In this document: in pieces, positions 26,383 to 36,109 of the stretch
Layout of the letters: every line of letters starts with the position of its first letter
How positions within the stretch are numbered: the stretch's first letter is position 1
NCBI RefSeq assembly: GCF_013410955.1
Contig: NZ_JACCCG010000004.1
Location: 248,001-312,000 of the forward strand
Length of the DNA: 64,000 nt
Direction of reading: 5' to 3'
DNA from: Microbacterium sp. AK009
GTDB taxonomy: Bacteria; Actinomycetota; Actinomycetes; Actinomycetales; Microbacteriaceae
Made by a program: the position numbers and the translations under genes
The notes under the pieces: model-generated
Databases searched by the model: none
What the model saw: only the letters and a program-made list of their open reading frames with translations
Told to the model about the DNA's origin: nothing

Positions 26383-27126
26383 TCAGTCCTCGCTCGGCGT
26401 CAGCGCCGCCGCCTGGATGTCGCGGAGATCGGCGCAGCCCGTGAGCGCCAGTTCGAGGAGAGCGTCGAGTTCGCGCTTGTCGAACGGTGCGCCCTCGGCC
26501 GTGCCCTGCACCTCAACGAAGAGGCCGCGACCGGTGACGACGACATTCATGTCGGTCTCGGCGCGCACGTCTTCGACGTACGCCAGATCCAGCATCGGTT
26601 CACTGTCGACGATCCCGACCGACACCGCCGCCACGGAGTCGATGAGAGGCGTCGAACGCTGCCCGATGAACTTCTTCGCGCGCCCCCATTCGATCGCGTC
26701 GGCGAGGGCGACGTAGGCACCGGTGATCGCGGCCGTGCGCGTGCCGCCGTCTGCCTGGAGCACGTCGCAGTCGATGACGATGGTGTTCTCGCCGAGCGCC
26801 TTGGTGTCGACGACCGCGCGCAACGCCCGTCCGATGAGGCGGGAGATCTCGTGCGTGCGGCCGCCGATCCGTCCCTTGACGCTCTCACGGTCGTTGCGCT
26901 CGTTGGTCGCGCGCGGAAGCATCGCGTACTCGGCGGTGATCCAGCCCCTGCCCTTGCCGGTGAGCCAGCGGGGCACCCCGTTGGTGAACGAGGCGGTGCA
27001 CAGCACCTTGGTCCCGCCGAACGAGATCAGCGCAGACCCCTCGGCCTGTGCGCTCCACCCTCGCTCGATGGTGATGGGGCGAAGGTCGCCGGGGCTGCGG
27101 CCGTCGGCACGGATGATCTCGGACAT
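26383..27126 (-). CDS. rph: Ribonuclease PH
   Basis: Phosphate-dependent 3'-5' exonuclease that trims tRNA 3' ends, 247 residues, full length. Family blocks: [38 protein letters not shown], and [23 protein letters not shown] with the phosphate-binding GGTR. Preceded by GAAGGAGACAC as a good binding site. Lies in the murI-rph-rdgB minus-strand cluster. Confidence 0.96.
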   Translation of the reverse strand: MSEIIRADGRSPGDLRPITIERGWSAQAEGSALISFGGTKVLCTASFTNGVPRWLTGKGRGWITAEYAMLPRATNERNDRESVKGRIGGRTHEISRLIGRALRAVVDTKALGENTIVIDCDVLQADGGTRTAAITGAYVALADAIEWGRAKKFIGQRSTPLIDSVAAVSVGIVDSEPMLDLAYVEDVRAETDMNVVVTGRGLFVEVQGTAEGAPFDKRELDALLELALTGCADLRDIQAAALTPSED

Positions 27127-27135
27127 GTGTCTCCT

Positions 27136-27969
27136 TCAAGCCCGCGATGCGGGCAGGTCGATGGCGCCGGTCTGGACGAGACGCACGTCGCGCACCTCGC
27201 GGCCCATGAGTCGGTGGGCGAGGCGCACGAAGTCGTCGGCCGAGGCGCCGGTGGCCTCATAGACGTGACGCGCGACCGCATCGGGCCCGGCGAGCAGGTC
27301 GCGGCTGACCAGCTGACGATAGACGTCCTTCGCCGTCTCGGTGTCGCTGGAGACGAGGCTCACGCCCTGTCCCATGACATAGCTGATCGCTCCCTCCAGG
27401 AACGGGTAGTGCGTGCACCCGAGGACGAGGGTGTCGACGCCGGCATGGCGGAGCGGAGCGAGGTACTCCTCGGCGGTCGCGAGGACTTCAGGGGTGTCGG
27501 TCTCCCCTGCTTCGACGAAGTCGACGAACGCGGGGCACGCCCGGGCGAAAACCTCCAGACGCGCGTTGACCTCGAGCATGTCCTGGTAGGCACCCGACCC
27601 GATCGTCCCGTCCGTGCCGATGACGCCGATCCGACCGTTGCGCGTCGTCGACATCGCGGTGCGGACGGCGGGTCCGATGACCTCGACGACGGGTACGTCG
27701 TAGCGTTCGCGAGCGTCACGCAGCATCGCGGCCGAGGCGGTGTTGCACGCGATGACGAGCATCTTCACGCCCTCCTCGACGAGCGTGTCGAGGACTTCCA
27801 GGGCGTAGCGACGCACGTCGGCGATGGGCTTGGGCCCGTATGGTGAGCGCGCGGTGTCTCCGATGTAGAGGATCGACTCGCGCGGCAGCTGCGCCGACAC
27901 AGCGCGGGCGACGGTGAGACCGCCGACCCCCGAGTCGAAGATTCCGATCGGCGCATCGTTCACGGTCAT
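27136..27969 (-). CDS. murI: Glutamate racemase
   Basis: Makes D-glutamate for peptidoglycan, 277 residues from ATG 27969. Substrate loop [11 protein letters not shown] (10-20), and the two catalytic cysteines C75 (VIACNTASA) and C185 (VLGCTHYPF). The longer frame upstream lacks family similarity. Nine bases upstream of rph. Divergent from the nicotinate phosphoribosyltransferase gene, with 52 bases between starts. Confidence 0.95.
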   Translation of the reverse strand: MTVNDAPIGIFDSGVGGLTVARAVSAQLPRESILYIGDTARSPYGPKPIADVRRYALEVLDTLVEEGVKMLVIACNTASAAMLRDARERYDVPVVEVIGPAVRTAMSTTRNGRIGVIGTDGTIGSGAYQDMLEVNARLEVFARACPAFVDFVEAGETDTPEVLATAEEYLAPLRHAGVDTLVLGCTHYPFLEGAISYVMGQGVSLVSSDTETAKDVYRQLVSRDLLAGPDAVARHVYEATGASADDFVRLAHRLMGREVRDVRLVQTGAIDLPASRA

Positions 27970-28021
27970 CCAGCCTACGCCGCGGCGCCCCGGCCCCGCG
28001 CCCGTCGATAGAGTGACCGCC

Positions 28022-29359
28022 ATGAGCCCATCCGCCGCATCGTCCAGCGCGCTCCTGACCGATCGTTACGAGCTCACCATGCTCGACGCGGCCCTGCGGG
28101 ACGGGACCGCCGAGCGACGCTGCGTGTTCGAGCTCTTCGGCCGACGCCTTCCCGGAGCGCGCCGCTTCGGCGTCGTCGCCGGCACCGGCCGGTTCCTGCA
28201 CCTCCTCGCCGAGTACCGCTTCGGTGACGACGAACTGCGGTTCCTCCGCGACCACCGGGTCGTGGATGCCGCAACGCTCCGTTTCCTCGAGCACTACCGG
28301 TTCACCGGCACGATCCACGGTTACCGCGAGGGCGAGGCGTACTTCCCCGGCTCGCCGATCCTCGTCGTCGAAGCGACGTTCGCCGAGGCTGTGGTCCTCG
28401 AGACCCTGGCCCTGAGTGTGATGAACCACGACTCCGCAGTGGCCACCGCAGCGGCGCGTATGAGCGTCGCCGCCGGGGATCGACCGCTGGCCGAGATGGG
28501 GTCGAGGCGGGCACAGGAGCGTGCGGCGGTCGCCGCAGCGCGCGCGGCGTACATCGCCGGCTTCTCCGCGACGAGCAACCTGGCGGCCGGCAGGGAGTGG
28601 GGGGTTCCGACGATGGGGACAGCCGCACACGCCTGGACGCTTCTGCACGACACCGAGGAGGACGCCTTCCGTTCGCAGATCGACGCGCTGGGGGTGGGGA
28701 CGACACTGCTCGTGGACACCTACGACATCGAGGCGGGGGTGGAGACCGCGGTCCGGGTCGCAGGACCGGAGCTCGGCGGGGTGCGGATCGACTCGGGCGA
28801 CCTCCCCGCCGTTGCCGCTGCGGTGCGCGCCCAACTCGACCGTCTCGGCGCCACGCGGACGAAGATCACCGTGACCAGCGACCTCGACGAGTTCGCGATC
28901 GCGGCCCTCGCCGCCTCACCGGTGGACTCCTACGGCGTCGGAACCTCCGTGGTCACCGGGTCGGGATCCCCGACCGCCGGCATGGTCTACAAACTCGTCG
29001 CACGGCAGGATGCCGCGGGCGGCTGGGTTCCCGTCGCGAAGGCATCCACCGACAAGGCCTCGCGCGGCGGCCGGAAGGCCGCCTTCCGCACCTTGGATGC
29101 GGGGACCGCGACATCCGAACTCATCGCGGTCTCCGATGGTTTCGAACAGATGGCCACCCATGTCGATCACCCCGATGCCCGTCCGCTGCAGGCGGTGCTG
29201 GTCGAGGCCGGTGACACCGATCCGTCGGCGCTGGGGTCAGAAGGGGTCGCCCGTGCCCGCGCGCATCACGCGCGCGTCCGTGAGGAACTCCCCGTCACAG
29301 CGCTCGCGCTCTCTCGTTCGGACCCGGCGCTGCCGACGGTCTTCGTGGACGTCGCGTGA
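28022..29359 (+). CDS. pncB: Nicotinate phosphoribosyltransferase
   Basis: First step of NAD salvage from nicotinate, 445 residues. N-terminal [18 protein letters not shown], central [20 protein letters not shown] followed by [14 protein letters not shown] and RIDSGDL (phosphoribosyl-binding side), all typical of the family. Single gene between the divergent murI and the convergent DUF3039 gene, whose stop is 4 bases away. Confidence 0.94.
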   Translation: MSPSAASSSALLTDRYELTMLDAALRDGTAERRCVFELFGRRLPGARRFGVVAGTGRFLHLLAEYRFGDDELRFLRDHRVVDAATLRFLEHYRFTGTIHGYREGEAYFPGSPILVVEATFAEAVVLETLALSVMNHDSAVATAAARMSVAAGDRPLAEMGSRRAQERAAVAAARAAYIAGFSATSNLAAGREWGVPTMGTAAHAWTLLHDTEEDAFRSQIDALGVGTTLLVDTYDIEAGVETAVRVAGPELGGVRIDSGDLPAVAAAVRAQLDRLGATRTKITVTSDLDEFAIAALAASPVDSYGVGTSVVTGSGSPTAGMVYKLVARQDAAGGWVPVAKASTDKASRGGRKAAFRTLDAGTATSELIAVSDGFEQMATHVDHPDARPLQAVLVEAGDTDPSALGSEGVARARAHHARVREELPVTALALSRSDPALPTVFVDVA

Positions 29360-29363
29360 ACCC

Positions 29364-29627
29364 TCAGACCATCGATTCGTAGATCTCTTTGCAGGTCGGG
29401 CAGACCGGGAACTTCTCCGGGTCGCGGCCCGGGGTCCACTTCTTCCCGCACAGCGCCCGGACGGGCTTACCTGTGATCGCCGACTCGAGGATCTTGTCCT
29501 TCTTGACGTAGTGCGAGAACCGCTCGTGGTCGCCCGGCTCGAGGCTCTCCTCCCGAATGAGCTCTTCGAGTTCGCGGTCGAGGGTGGCGAGGCCGCCCTG
29601 GTCAGGGCTGTCGAGGGGCGTGCTCAT
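29364..29627 (-). CDS. DUF3039 domain protein
   Basis: Small 87-residue protein of the DUF3039 family, widespread in actinobacteria. The C-terminal half (GKPVRALCGKKWTPGRDPEK, then FPVCPTCKEIYE) has three cysteines that look like a partial zinc ribbon. Function unknown. Transcribed in the same direction as the ABC exporter genes upstream. Confidence 0.88.
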   Translation of the reverse strand: MSTPLDSPDQGGLATLDRELEELIREESLEPGDHERFSHYVKKDKILESAITGKPVRALCGKKWTPGRDPEKFPVCPTCKEIYESMV

Positions 29628-29675
29628 GAGGGAAAAGTGTACCCGCGCTCTCCGGCGCCCGGCAGGACCGAGCGC

Positions 29676-31244
29676 TCAGGACGACTCGGCGAACTCCATG
29701 ATGCGGCTTCCCCGCCGCTCGAAGACAGCGGCACCCACCGCGATGCCGGCGATCGCCGTGAAGCCCCCGATCGCCAGCCCGCCCCAGAGCGCGAGGGTCG
29801 TCGCCTCCTCGTCCCCGCCGAGAGACAGCCATCCCCACCATGCGACAGGGGCGCTCAGCAGCATCGCGCCGATCATGACGAACGCCTGTGCCAGCGCTCC
29901 ACCCGATCCGGTGCGCTGCGGCTGCTGGAAAGGACTGTCCCCGGGACGTGTCACCGGGTACGGCCAGGTCGCCGAGGAGATGCTCGACAGCCCGAGTCCG
30001 CACAGGAACAGCGCAGCGCAGAGCCCGGTCATCGCCGGCAGCGCCGACCACCGGCCGTGGAGCGAGATGCTGATCGGAACCGCCACGGCCAGCAGGACGA
30101 CGCCGATGAGAAGGATCGGAACGAGGCGCCCGATCCGATCCGAGGCGCCGCGGACCCCGCTGCCGATGTGCATCCAGACAGCCGTGGAGTCGTACGCGAG
30201 GTCGTTGTGGGGCAGCCACCCGAAGAAGAGTGCGGCCACCGGGACGGGCACGAGCACCGCGATCTCGAGCGGGACACCCGCCACCAGGAGCGGCACGACG
30301 GTGAGCGCTGCGGCGACCGGGATCACCAGCACGTTGACCAGGTACCTCCTGTCGGTCAGCCAGTAGAGCAGGCTTCGCGCTGCGATCGCGCCGCCCGGAG
30401 TGCCCGGGGCGACGGCGAACCAGCCGAGGCCGCCGCGCTCGCGACCGGTGAGCGGGCGCTCGGAGGTGGTGAGCAGCACCCTGACCAGCCAGAACCACAG
30501 CCCCGCCAGCGCAGCGACGGTGAGGAATGCGACGAGGAACGACAGCGGGGCCGCCTCAGCCCCGGTCACCACCAGGCCGGGGAACGCCCACGCCGCGCCG
30601 AGCGGTGTGACGGCGAGGATCTCGATGGCCTCGGACAGCTGGGAGGGAACGGTTCCGCGCCACTCCAGCGAGGCGAGGAAGACGCCCACGGGAACGACGA
30701 CGACGAGCACCGCGAGGATGAACAGTCCGGTCAGTTCGCGAGAGCGCCGCTCGCGGAGGAACAGCGAGGTGACCGCCATGCCGACGCGAGCGAGCAGGCC
30801 GCACGTGATGACGGCGAGGACGATGCCGAGCGCGATCGCCCACCACGGCGCGCCGAGCTCGCCCCAGGTGACGCCGACCGCCACGGCGATGGCGGTCAGC
30901 GCCGCGATCGGGACACTCACCAGACCGGCGACCGCGAGCGTCGCGGCCAGCGGGGGCGGCGCGAGCCCGAGGACGGCGAACCGGCGCGGATCGAGGGGGT
31001 CGGAGACAGAGGCCACGACCGGTGCGAGAGCGAACCCGAGGGTGACGCCCGAACCGCCGAGCACCGTCACCGCGAGCACGACGCCCGCGCGCGCGTCGGC
31101 CAGTGTCAGAAGGGCCCAGCAACCGGCCGCGACCGCCGCGATGAGAACGATCGATCCGAGGATCATCCGGGTGAGGTGGCGTCGATCGCCGCGCAGCGCA
31201 CCGACGAGGAGAGCGACTCTCAGTCGGAGAACGTGTGCAACCAC
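29676..31244 (-). CDS. ABC exporter membrane protein
   Basis: Polytopic membrane protein, 522 residues, about 12 or more helices, with no recognisable catalytic motif. GTG start lies 25 bases inside the 3' end of the upstream ABC ATPase gene, so the two are translationally coupled and form an exporter. The organisation resembles large ABC-2-type permeases common in actinobacteria. Substrate unknown. Confidence 0.78.
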   Translation of the reverse strand: MVAHVLRLRVALLVGALRGDRRHLTRMILGSIVLIAAVAAGCWALLTLADARAGVVLAVTVLGGSGVTLGFALAPVVASVSDPLDPRRFAVLGLAPPPLAATLAVAGLVSVPIAALTAIAVAVGVTWGELGAPWWAIALGIVLAVITCGLLARVGMAVTSLFLRERRSRELTGLFILAVLVVVVPVGVFLASLEWRGTVPSQLSEAIEILAVTPLGAAWAFPGLVVTGAEAAPLSFLVAFLTVAALAGLWFWLVRVLLTTSERPLTGRERGGLGWFAVAPGTPGGAIAARSLLYWLTDRRYLVNVLVIPVAAALTVVPLLVAGVPLEIAVLVPVPVAALFFGWLPHNDLAYDSTAVWMHIGSGVRGASDRIGRLVPILLIGVVLLAVAVPISISLHGRWSALPAMTGLCAALFLCGLGLSSISSATWPYPVTRPGDSPFQQPQRTGSGGALAQAFVMIGAMLLSAPVAWWGWLSLGGDEEATTLALWGGLAIGGFTAIAGIAVGAAVFERRGSRIMEFAESS

Positions 31245-32743
31245 TCCAGGCCTTCCACATCGCTCAGGCCTCCGGCCAGCTCGATGAAGCGCTGCTCGAG
31301 CGTCAGTTCGCCGCGCACCTCGTCGATGGTGCCCTCCGCCAGCACCTGCCCCGCCACGATGACCGCGACCCGGGAGCAGACGCGCTCGACGAATTCCATC
31401 CCGTGACTGGACAGGATGACCGTGCCGCCGTGCGAGACGTAGGCCGACAGGATGTCGAGGATCACGGCGCTGGAGACCGGATCGACCGACTCGAACGGTT
31501 CGTCCAGCACCAGGAGCCGCGGCGAGTGGATCAGCGCGCCCGCGAGCATGATCTTCTTCACCATCCCGGCCGAGTAATCCGACACGACGCGATGCAGCGC
31601 GTCGCTGAGGTCGAATGCTCGGGCGAGGTCGGCGCTTCGCGCCTCGACCACCGACGAGGGAAGCCCTCGGAGCACGCCGTAGTAATAGAGGAGCTGGCGT
31701 CCGGTGAGTCGGTCGAAGGTACGCAGCCGGTCGGGCAGCACGCCCATCAGCTTCTTGGCTTCGAGGGGCTTGGCTCCGGCATCGACGTCGCCCACGCGGA
31801 TGGTGCCCCGGTCGGGTCGCAGCAGCCCGGCGATCATCGAGAGCGTGGTCGTCTTGCCCGCACCGTTCGGCCCCACCAGGCCGTAGAAGGTGCCCGCGGG
31901 GATCGTGAGGTCGATCCCATCGACCGCCCGCGTCCCGCCGAACGACTTCGACACTCCGCGCACCGTGAGGGCTGCGTGGTCGACGTCGGGCTCGGGGAGG
32001 TCGAGGCTGTCAGCGAGGGTGAGCGAGAGAGGCGGGGCGTCCGCATCGTCGGCGGGAGCCGTATCGACGTCTCCATCCGGCGGCAGAGCCGCATCGACCG
32101 GGGCATCCTCGACCGGCGCCGCTTCGAGGGGAACTTCCTCGACCGGTGCTTCCTCGACCGGGGCATCCCCGACCGGTGCTTCCTCGACCGGTGCTTCCTC
32201 GACCCGGGCATCCCCGACCGGTGCTTCCTCGACCGGGGCATCCCCGACCGGGGCTTCCTCGACCGGGGCTTGCTGGTCCTCCGCGTCCTGAGCCGGAACC
32301 GTCACGGGGGGCGGTGGCAGAGGTGGACGCGGCGGGATGACGATCGCGTCATCCGAGACGGAGGGAAGGGGAGGAATCGGGGGAATGACGACCGCGGAGG
32401 CCGCCGAGGCGCCGGGATCAGAAGCCGGTTCGGCGACGCTCGGTCCGGCCTGGACGCCACGGGGTGACTCCTGCTCCTGGCGCGGCGAGGTCGGTGTCTT
32501 CCGGGCGGGACTCTTGCGCGCCGTGGTCTTCCGCGGGGCACGGGGTGCGCGCGGCGCGGCCTTCTTGGCTATCGCCGCATCGCTCACCTCGGCCGGCGGG
32601 CCCGCGTCCGTGTCATCCTTCGGCGAGGATGGCGCGAGCGGAGGCACCAGCTTGATCTCGACCTCACGCGCCACAACGCCATGGTCGTCACTGTCGGCTC
32701 GGGCCGTATCAGCGTCGTCGGGCATCGGGAGTGAGGGAGTCAC
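31220..32743 (-). CDS. ABC transporter ATPase with long basic/repeat N-terminus
   Basis: 507 residues, of which only about 255-507 are the ABC ATPase. Walker A is GPNGAGKT (291-298), the signature is the variant YSAGM (in VSDYSAGMVKK), and Walker B is LLVLDEPFESVDP. The N-terminal 250 residues are low complexity: a Lys/Arg/Ala/Pro-rich stretch (60-88, AAPRAPRAPRKTTARKSPAR), Pro-rich segments, then pentapeptide repeats (VEEAP/VGDAP, 160-216). The start is placed at GTG 32743; an internal start near the ATPase domain cannot be excluded, though codon use in the extension looks genuine. Pairs with the downstream permease. Confidence 0.85.
   Translation of the reverse strand: MTPSLPMPDDADTARADSDDHGVVAREVEIKLVPPLAPSSPKDDTDAGPPAEVSDAAIAKKAAPRAPRAPRKTTARKSPARKTPTSPRQEQESPRGVQAGPSVAEPASDPGASAASAVVIPPIPPLPSVSDDAIVIPPRPPLPPPPVTVPAQDAEDQQAPVEEAPVGDAPVEEAPVGDARVEEAPVEEAPVGDAPVEEAPVEEVPLEAAPVEDAPVDAALPPDGDVDTAPADDADAPPLSLTLADSLDLPEPDVDHAALTVRGVSKSFGGTRAVDGIDLTIPAGTFYGLVGPNGAGKTTTLSMIAGLLRPDRGTIRVGDVDAGAKPLEAKKLMGVLPDRLRTFDRLTGRQLLYYYGVLRGLPSSVVEARSADLARAFDLSDALHRVVSDYSAGMVKKIMLAGALIHSPRLLVLDEPFESVDPVSSAVILDILSAYVSHGGTVILSSHGMEFVERVCSRVAVIVAGQVLAEGTIDEVRGELTLEQRFIELAGGLSDVEGLEWLHTFSD
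32093..32266 (-). repeat. 15-bp tandem repeat encoding VEEAP/VGDAP
   Basis: About eleven 15-bp units, alternating versions VEEAP and VGDAP with degenerate copies at the end (VEEVP, LEAAP, VEDAP). Near-identity of several units suggests slippage or recombination can change copy number. Confidence 0.85.
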
Positions 32744-32782
32744 TGCATCACGCTATCAAGCGCATCCGATTCGGCGAACGGG

Positions 32783-32811
32783 TTGTGAGGGAACCGTCGT
32801 CGTTCGATATA
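32783..32811 (+). promoter_or_regulatory. Candidate sigma-A promoter upstream of nucleotidyltransferase
   Basis: TTGTGA (32783-32788) and GATATA (32806-32811) are separated by 17 bases in an unusually AT-rich stretch of this GC-rich region. It points at the short leader frame and the nucleotidyltransferase. Confidence 0.5.
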
Positions 32812-32840
32812 TCACAAAGCTGCAACGAGGGGAAGGTATT

Positions 32841-32903
32841 ATGCGTCCTCACAGCGGGCATGGCTACCATCAGATGGGCACAACGGAGTGTCCAGTCGGT
32901 TAA
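32841..32903 (+). CDS. Possible 20-aa leader peptide
   Basis: ATG at 32841 follows GAGGGGAAGG with normal spacing and opens a 20-residue frame (begins MRPHSGHGYHQ) that stops with TAA inside the palindrome at 32895-32908. It sits between the candidate promoter and the nucleotidyltransferase. No known leader family; it may simply be a fortuitous frame. Confidence 0.3.
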   Translation: MRPHSGHGYHQMGTTECPVG

Positions 32904-32908
32904 CCGAC
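32895..32908. promoter_or_regulatory. Perfect 14-bp palindrome GTCGGTTAACCGAC
   Basis: The sequence equals its own reverse complement and lies 28 bases before the likely start codon of the nucleotidyltransferase. Could be an operator or a short hairpin in the leader; no matching regulator is in the window. Confidence 0.4.
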
Positions 32909-32936
32909 CGTGAATCACACACTCCAGGAGCAGATC

Positions 32937-33629
32937 TTGACCGTTCAGACCGTAATTCTCGCCGCGGGCATGGGCTCGCGACTCGGCCGCAGCCTGCCGA
33001 AGCCGCTCACGGAACTGAACGACGGCCGAAGCATCATGCAGCAGCAGCACGACAACATCCGTGCCGCGTTCGGCGACGCCGCCCGCATCACCACGGTGGT
33101 CGGCTACCGCGCCGAGGCCATCGTGGACGCGTTCCCCGACGTGGACTACGTGTACAACGACCGGTACGACCAGACGAACACGTCCAAGTCGCTGCTTCGC
33201 GCCCTGGGCGCGACCGGCAAGGGCGGCGTGCTTTGGATGAACGGTGACGTCGTGTTCGACCCGCGCGTGCTCGGCCGGGCCATCGACCTCATCGAGAACG
33301 ACCGCTCCTTCGTAACCGTCAACACGGCGAAGGTCTCGGACGAGGAGGTCAAGTACACCCTCGACGAGGACGGCTTCGTCAAGGAGCTGTCCAAGACCGT
33401 CTCGGGCGGAATCGGCGAGGCTGTCGGCATCAACTACATCTCCAGCCGCGACAAGCGCGCATTCATCCGGCAGCTGAACCGCGTCGCCGACCAGGACTAC
33501 TTCGAGCGCGCCCTCGAACTGGCGATCCTCGAGGACGGCCTGCAGCTGCGAGTGATGGACATCTCCGACCTCTACGCGGTCGAGGTGGACTTCGCTGAAG
33601 ACCTCGCGCGGGCGAATCTCTTCGTCTGA
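32937..33629 (+). CDS. Sugar-phosphate/phosphocholine-type nucleotidyltransferase
   Basis: NTP transferase with the N-terminal signature VILAAGMGSRLGRSLPKPL, 230 residues if started at TTG 32937, which has CAGGAG at proper spacing; a GTG at 32910 without a binding site would add nine residues. Motifs YNDRYDQTNTSKSL and GVLWMNGDVVF resemble LicC-like CTP:phosphocholine cytidylyltransferases. It probably makes a CDP-activated precursor. The nearby CDP-glycerol-type transferases fit a role in a phosphate-containing envelope polymer, but substrate is inferred. Confidence 0.8.
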   Translation: MTVQTVILAAGMGSRLGRSLPKPLTELNDGRSIMQQQHDNIRAAFGDAARITTVVGYRAEAIVDAFPDVDYVYNDRYDQTNTSKSLLRALGATGKGGVLWMNGDVVFDPRVLGRAIDLIENDRSFVTVNTAKVSDEEVKYTLDEDGFVKELSKTVSGGIGEAVGINYISSRDKRAFIRQLNRVADQDYFERALELAILEDGLQLRVMDISDLYAVEVDFAEDLARANLFV

Positions 33630-33666
33630 CCTGCCGTGACTTCACCCGGCTCGCAGGATCGCCGGC

Positions 33667-34611
33667 ATGGTTGAGAAGGTGCACCGCATCCACTCGATGA
33701 CGGACGACGCACCCTGGCGTGGAGGCCTCCCGCCGGCTGGATCCGAAGAGCATCCGCACGTCATCCGTTTCCTGGATCGGGTCATCGCCATCCAGCGTCC
33801 CGTGGTGCTCGCGCATCTGCGCAGCATCCGGCTTCGACACCCGGATGCCACGCCCGCCGCCATCGTCCGCATCCTCGAACGCCGCTACCTCACCGCCGTC
33901 ACCACAGGTGGGGCTGCGGTCGGAGCGACCGCCGTGGTGCCGGGGGTCGGTACGGGCGTCACCCTCGCCCTCAGTGGCGTGGAGACGGTGGGTTTCCTCG
34001 AAGCGACGACGCTCTTCGCCCAGTCCATCGCCGAGGTGCACGGGATCGCAGTGGCTGACCCGGATCGAGCGCGCGCGCTGGTCCTCACCCTGATGCTCGG
34101 CACCGAGGGGGTGGACCTGCTCCGTCAGCTCGCCCAGCAGGCGAGCGGCGCGGGTCCGGGCCGCGAATCGTACTGGGGTGAGATCATCACGAAGTCCCTC
34201 CCCCGCGCAGCCGTTGGCCCTCTGGTCGACCGCTTGAAATCGACCTTCGTCCGGCAGTTCGCCGCCCGCGGAGGCGCGAGCTGGTTGGGCAAGGCGTTGC
34301 CCTTCGGCATCGGCGCCGCTGTCGGAGGCGCGGGAAATCACATCCTCGGTCGGCGGGTGCTCGTCGGTTCCCGACGCGCCTTCGGGCTTCCCCCGGAGAT
34401 CCTGCCGACCGATGTGGAGCCGCGGCCCGGAGCCCGGCGGGTGGAGTCCGCGGCCGTGGGGGGCCTGCGACGTGCCGGGGTGGTGGTCGCCGGAGCGACC
34501 GGGACGATGGCGCGCGCGATCGACCCGGGGCGAAAGCGGCGAGAGGCCCGGCGGAAGACCGACGCGATCTCCAGGGAGGACGGCGAGGGACGGAAGCACG
34601 CAAGCTCCTGA
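33667..34611 (+). CDS. Hypothetical membrane-associated protein
   Basis: 314 residues, not confidently recognised. Gly/Ala-rich hydrophobic stretches near 78-112 (AVTTGGAAVGATAVVPGVGT) and near 208-224 (WLGKALPFGIGAAVGGAG) suggest membrane insertion or a glycine-zipper helix, with a basic C-terminal tail (RKRREARRK). Distantly reminiscent of EcsC-type proteins. Start at ATG 33667 with AGGAT upstream; ATG 33697 is an alternative. Follows the nucleotidyltransferase after 37 bases. Confidence 0.65.
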   Translation: MVEKVHRIHSMTDDAPWRGGLPPAGSEEHPHVIRFLDRVIAIQRPVVLAHLRSIRLRHPDATPAAIVRILERRYLTAVTTGGAAVGATAVVPGVGTGVTLALSGVETVGFLEATTLFAQSIAEVHGIAVADPDRARALVLTLMLGTEGVDLLRQLAQQASGAGPGRESYWGEIITKSLPRAAVGPLVDRLKSTFVRQFAARGGASWLGKALPFGIGAAVGGAGNHILGRRVLVGSRRAFGLPPEILPTDVEPRPGARRVESAAVGGLRRAGVVVAGATGTMARAIDPGRKRREARRKTDAISREDGEGRKHASS

Positions 34612-34689
34612 CCACCGTCGCTCACTCGGTTCGACCTGTGGTTGAGAGTTTCGGGTGTGAGTGTCGGAGGGTGGTGGGATGCTTCATAC

Positions 34690-36082
34690 ATGCGTTCGAA
34701 CCCGCGGCTCACTCTCCTCAGCGACGAGGACCGGTCCGAGCTGACCGGGATCCTTGCCGAGGTGGAGGCCGCGCAGGCCTGGTTGGCGGCGGCGGAGGCG
34801 GCGCAGGCTCGGGTCCTGGCGGAGGCGGGGGCTTTCGCGGCGCGGCTCGCGGAGGGATCGCCCGCGGTGGTGCGGGACCGCGACATGGCGCTGCGGGGTG
34901 TGGCGGCCGAGATCGCCGCGGCGGTGCGACTGTCGGACCGGTCGGTGCAACGCCAGATCGATGGTGCGTTCGCGTTGGTGAACGACTATCCGGCGACGGT
35001 GCACTGCCTGGAGAAGGGCCTGATCACCCGGGCGCACGTCGCGGTGGTGGAAGACATCGGCCGGCGTATCCCGATCGGGTCGAAGGGGGAGTTCGATCAG
35101 CTCGCGGCGGAGATCTGCCTGGATGAGACCCCGGGTCGTGCCCGCGCGGAGTTGGAGCTCATCGCGGAGCGGATGCACCCGCGCACGTTGACGGAGCGGC
35201 AGGCGGAGGCGTTCCGGGAGCGGAGGATCGTCCGCTACACGGTCGGGCAGGGGATGTCGGAGTTGCGGGCGGTGCAGTCCACCGTGCTGATCGAGGCGAT
35301 CTTCCACCACCTCACCGACGAGGCCAACGAGGTCATCGACGCCCGCGAACCCGGGGCGGATAGCGACGTGCCGGCGGATACCCGGTCGCTCGACGAGGTC
35401 CGCGCCGACGTGTTCGCCGACATTCTCCTCACCTCCACCCCGACCCTCACACCGACCCGCGACACTGACCGGCCCGGCGGGCTGGGCGCGATCACGGCGA
35501 AGGTGCAGGTGGTCATCCCCGTCATGGCCCTCATGGGGCAAAGCGACGTCCCGTGCGATCTCGCCGGGGTGGGACCGATCGACGCCAAGACCGCTCGGTT
35601 GCTGGCGGGAAACGGTGACGGGACGTGGGAACGGCTGCTTGTCCACCCGATCACCGGGTTGACGATGGCGGTGGACCAGTATCGGCCGACCGGAGGGATG
35701 GTCCGGTTCCTCAAAGGCCGCGACAAGCACTGCCGGTGGCCCGGGTTGCCGGATGCCCGCGAGGAAATGCGAGGTCGACCACAACCATGACGCCGCACTG
35801 GGTGGGAAGACGGAGATCTGCAACCTCTGCTGCCTGTGCCAACGACATCACAGCATGAAACAGTTCACCGCCTGGAAGATCCGACAACTCCCCGGCGGGG
35901 TCATCGAATGGACCTCCCCCACCGGGCGGGTCTACATCGACAATCCACCCGGCCACGGGGTGCACTTCACCCCCGAAGAAGACCTCCCCGACGACCTCTG
36001 GGCGACATGGACCAACCCCGGCATCGAGTTCCGGCTTACGGACGAACCGGTCGACGACCCACACGCGCCCGCACCCTTCTGA
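34690..36082 (+). pseudogene. DUF222 / HNH endonuclease gene with single-base frameshift
   Basis: Member of the 13E12/DUF222-HNH family common in actinobacteria. The DUF222 part runs in one frame to 35790; the HNH part (CEVDHNHDAALGG, then CNLCCLCQRHHSMK) is in another frame to 36082. The switch is at 35746-35747: removing one T from GGGTTGCCGGATGCC restores the reading CRWPGCRMPARKCEVDH typical of the family. As written the main frame ends shortly after with unrelated residues and no HNH active site. Start at ATG 34690 is provisional (TTG 34642 is possible). A sequencing error would produce the same picture. Confidence 0.85.
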
Positions 36083-36109
36083 GGTCAGGGTGACCCGATC
36101 CTCGGGACG

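Noticed and set aside
29010..31406. Long plus-strand frame across the DUF3039 gene and ABC permease
   Set aside because: Antisense of clear membrane and zinc-ribbon proteins; composition is Glu/Arg/Asp-rich low complexity.
32093..32266. Regular 15-bp repeats considered as CRISPR or an origin iteron
   Set aside because: The units are contiguous without spacers and keep a coding frame, so they are a protein repeat.
31890..32467. Repetitive frames on the plus strand over the ABC ATPase N-terminus
   Set aside because: They are the antisense of the VEEAP/VGDAP repeat; the minus-strand frame joins an ABC domain and is the coding one.
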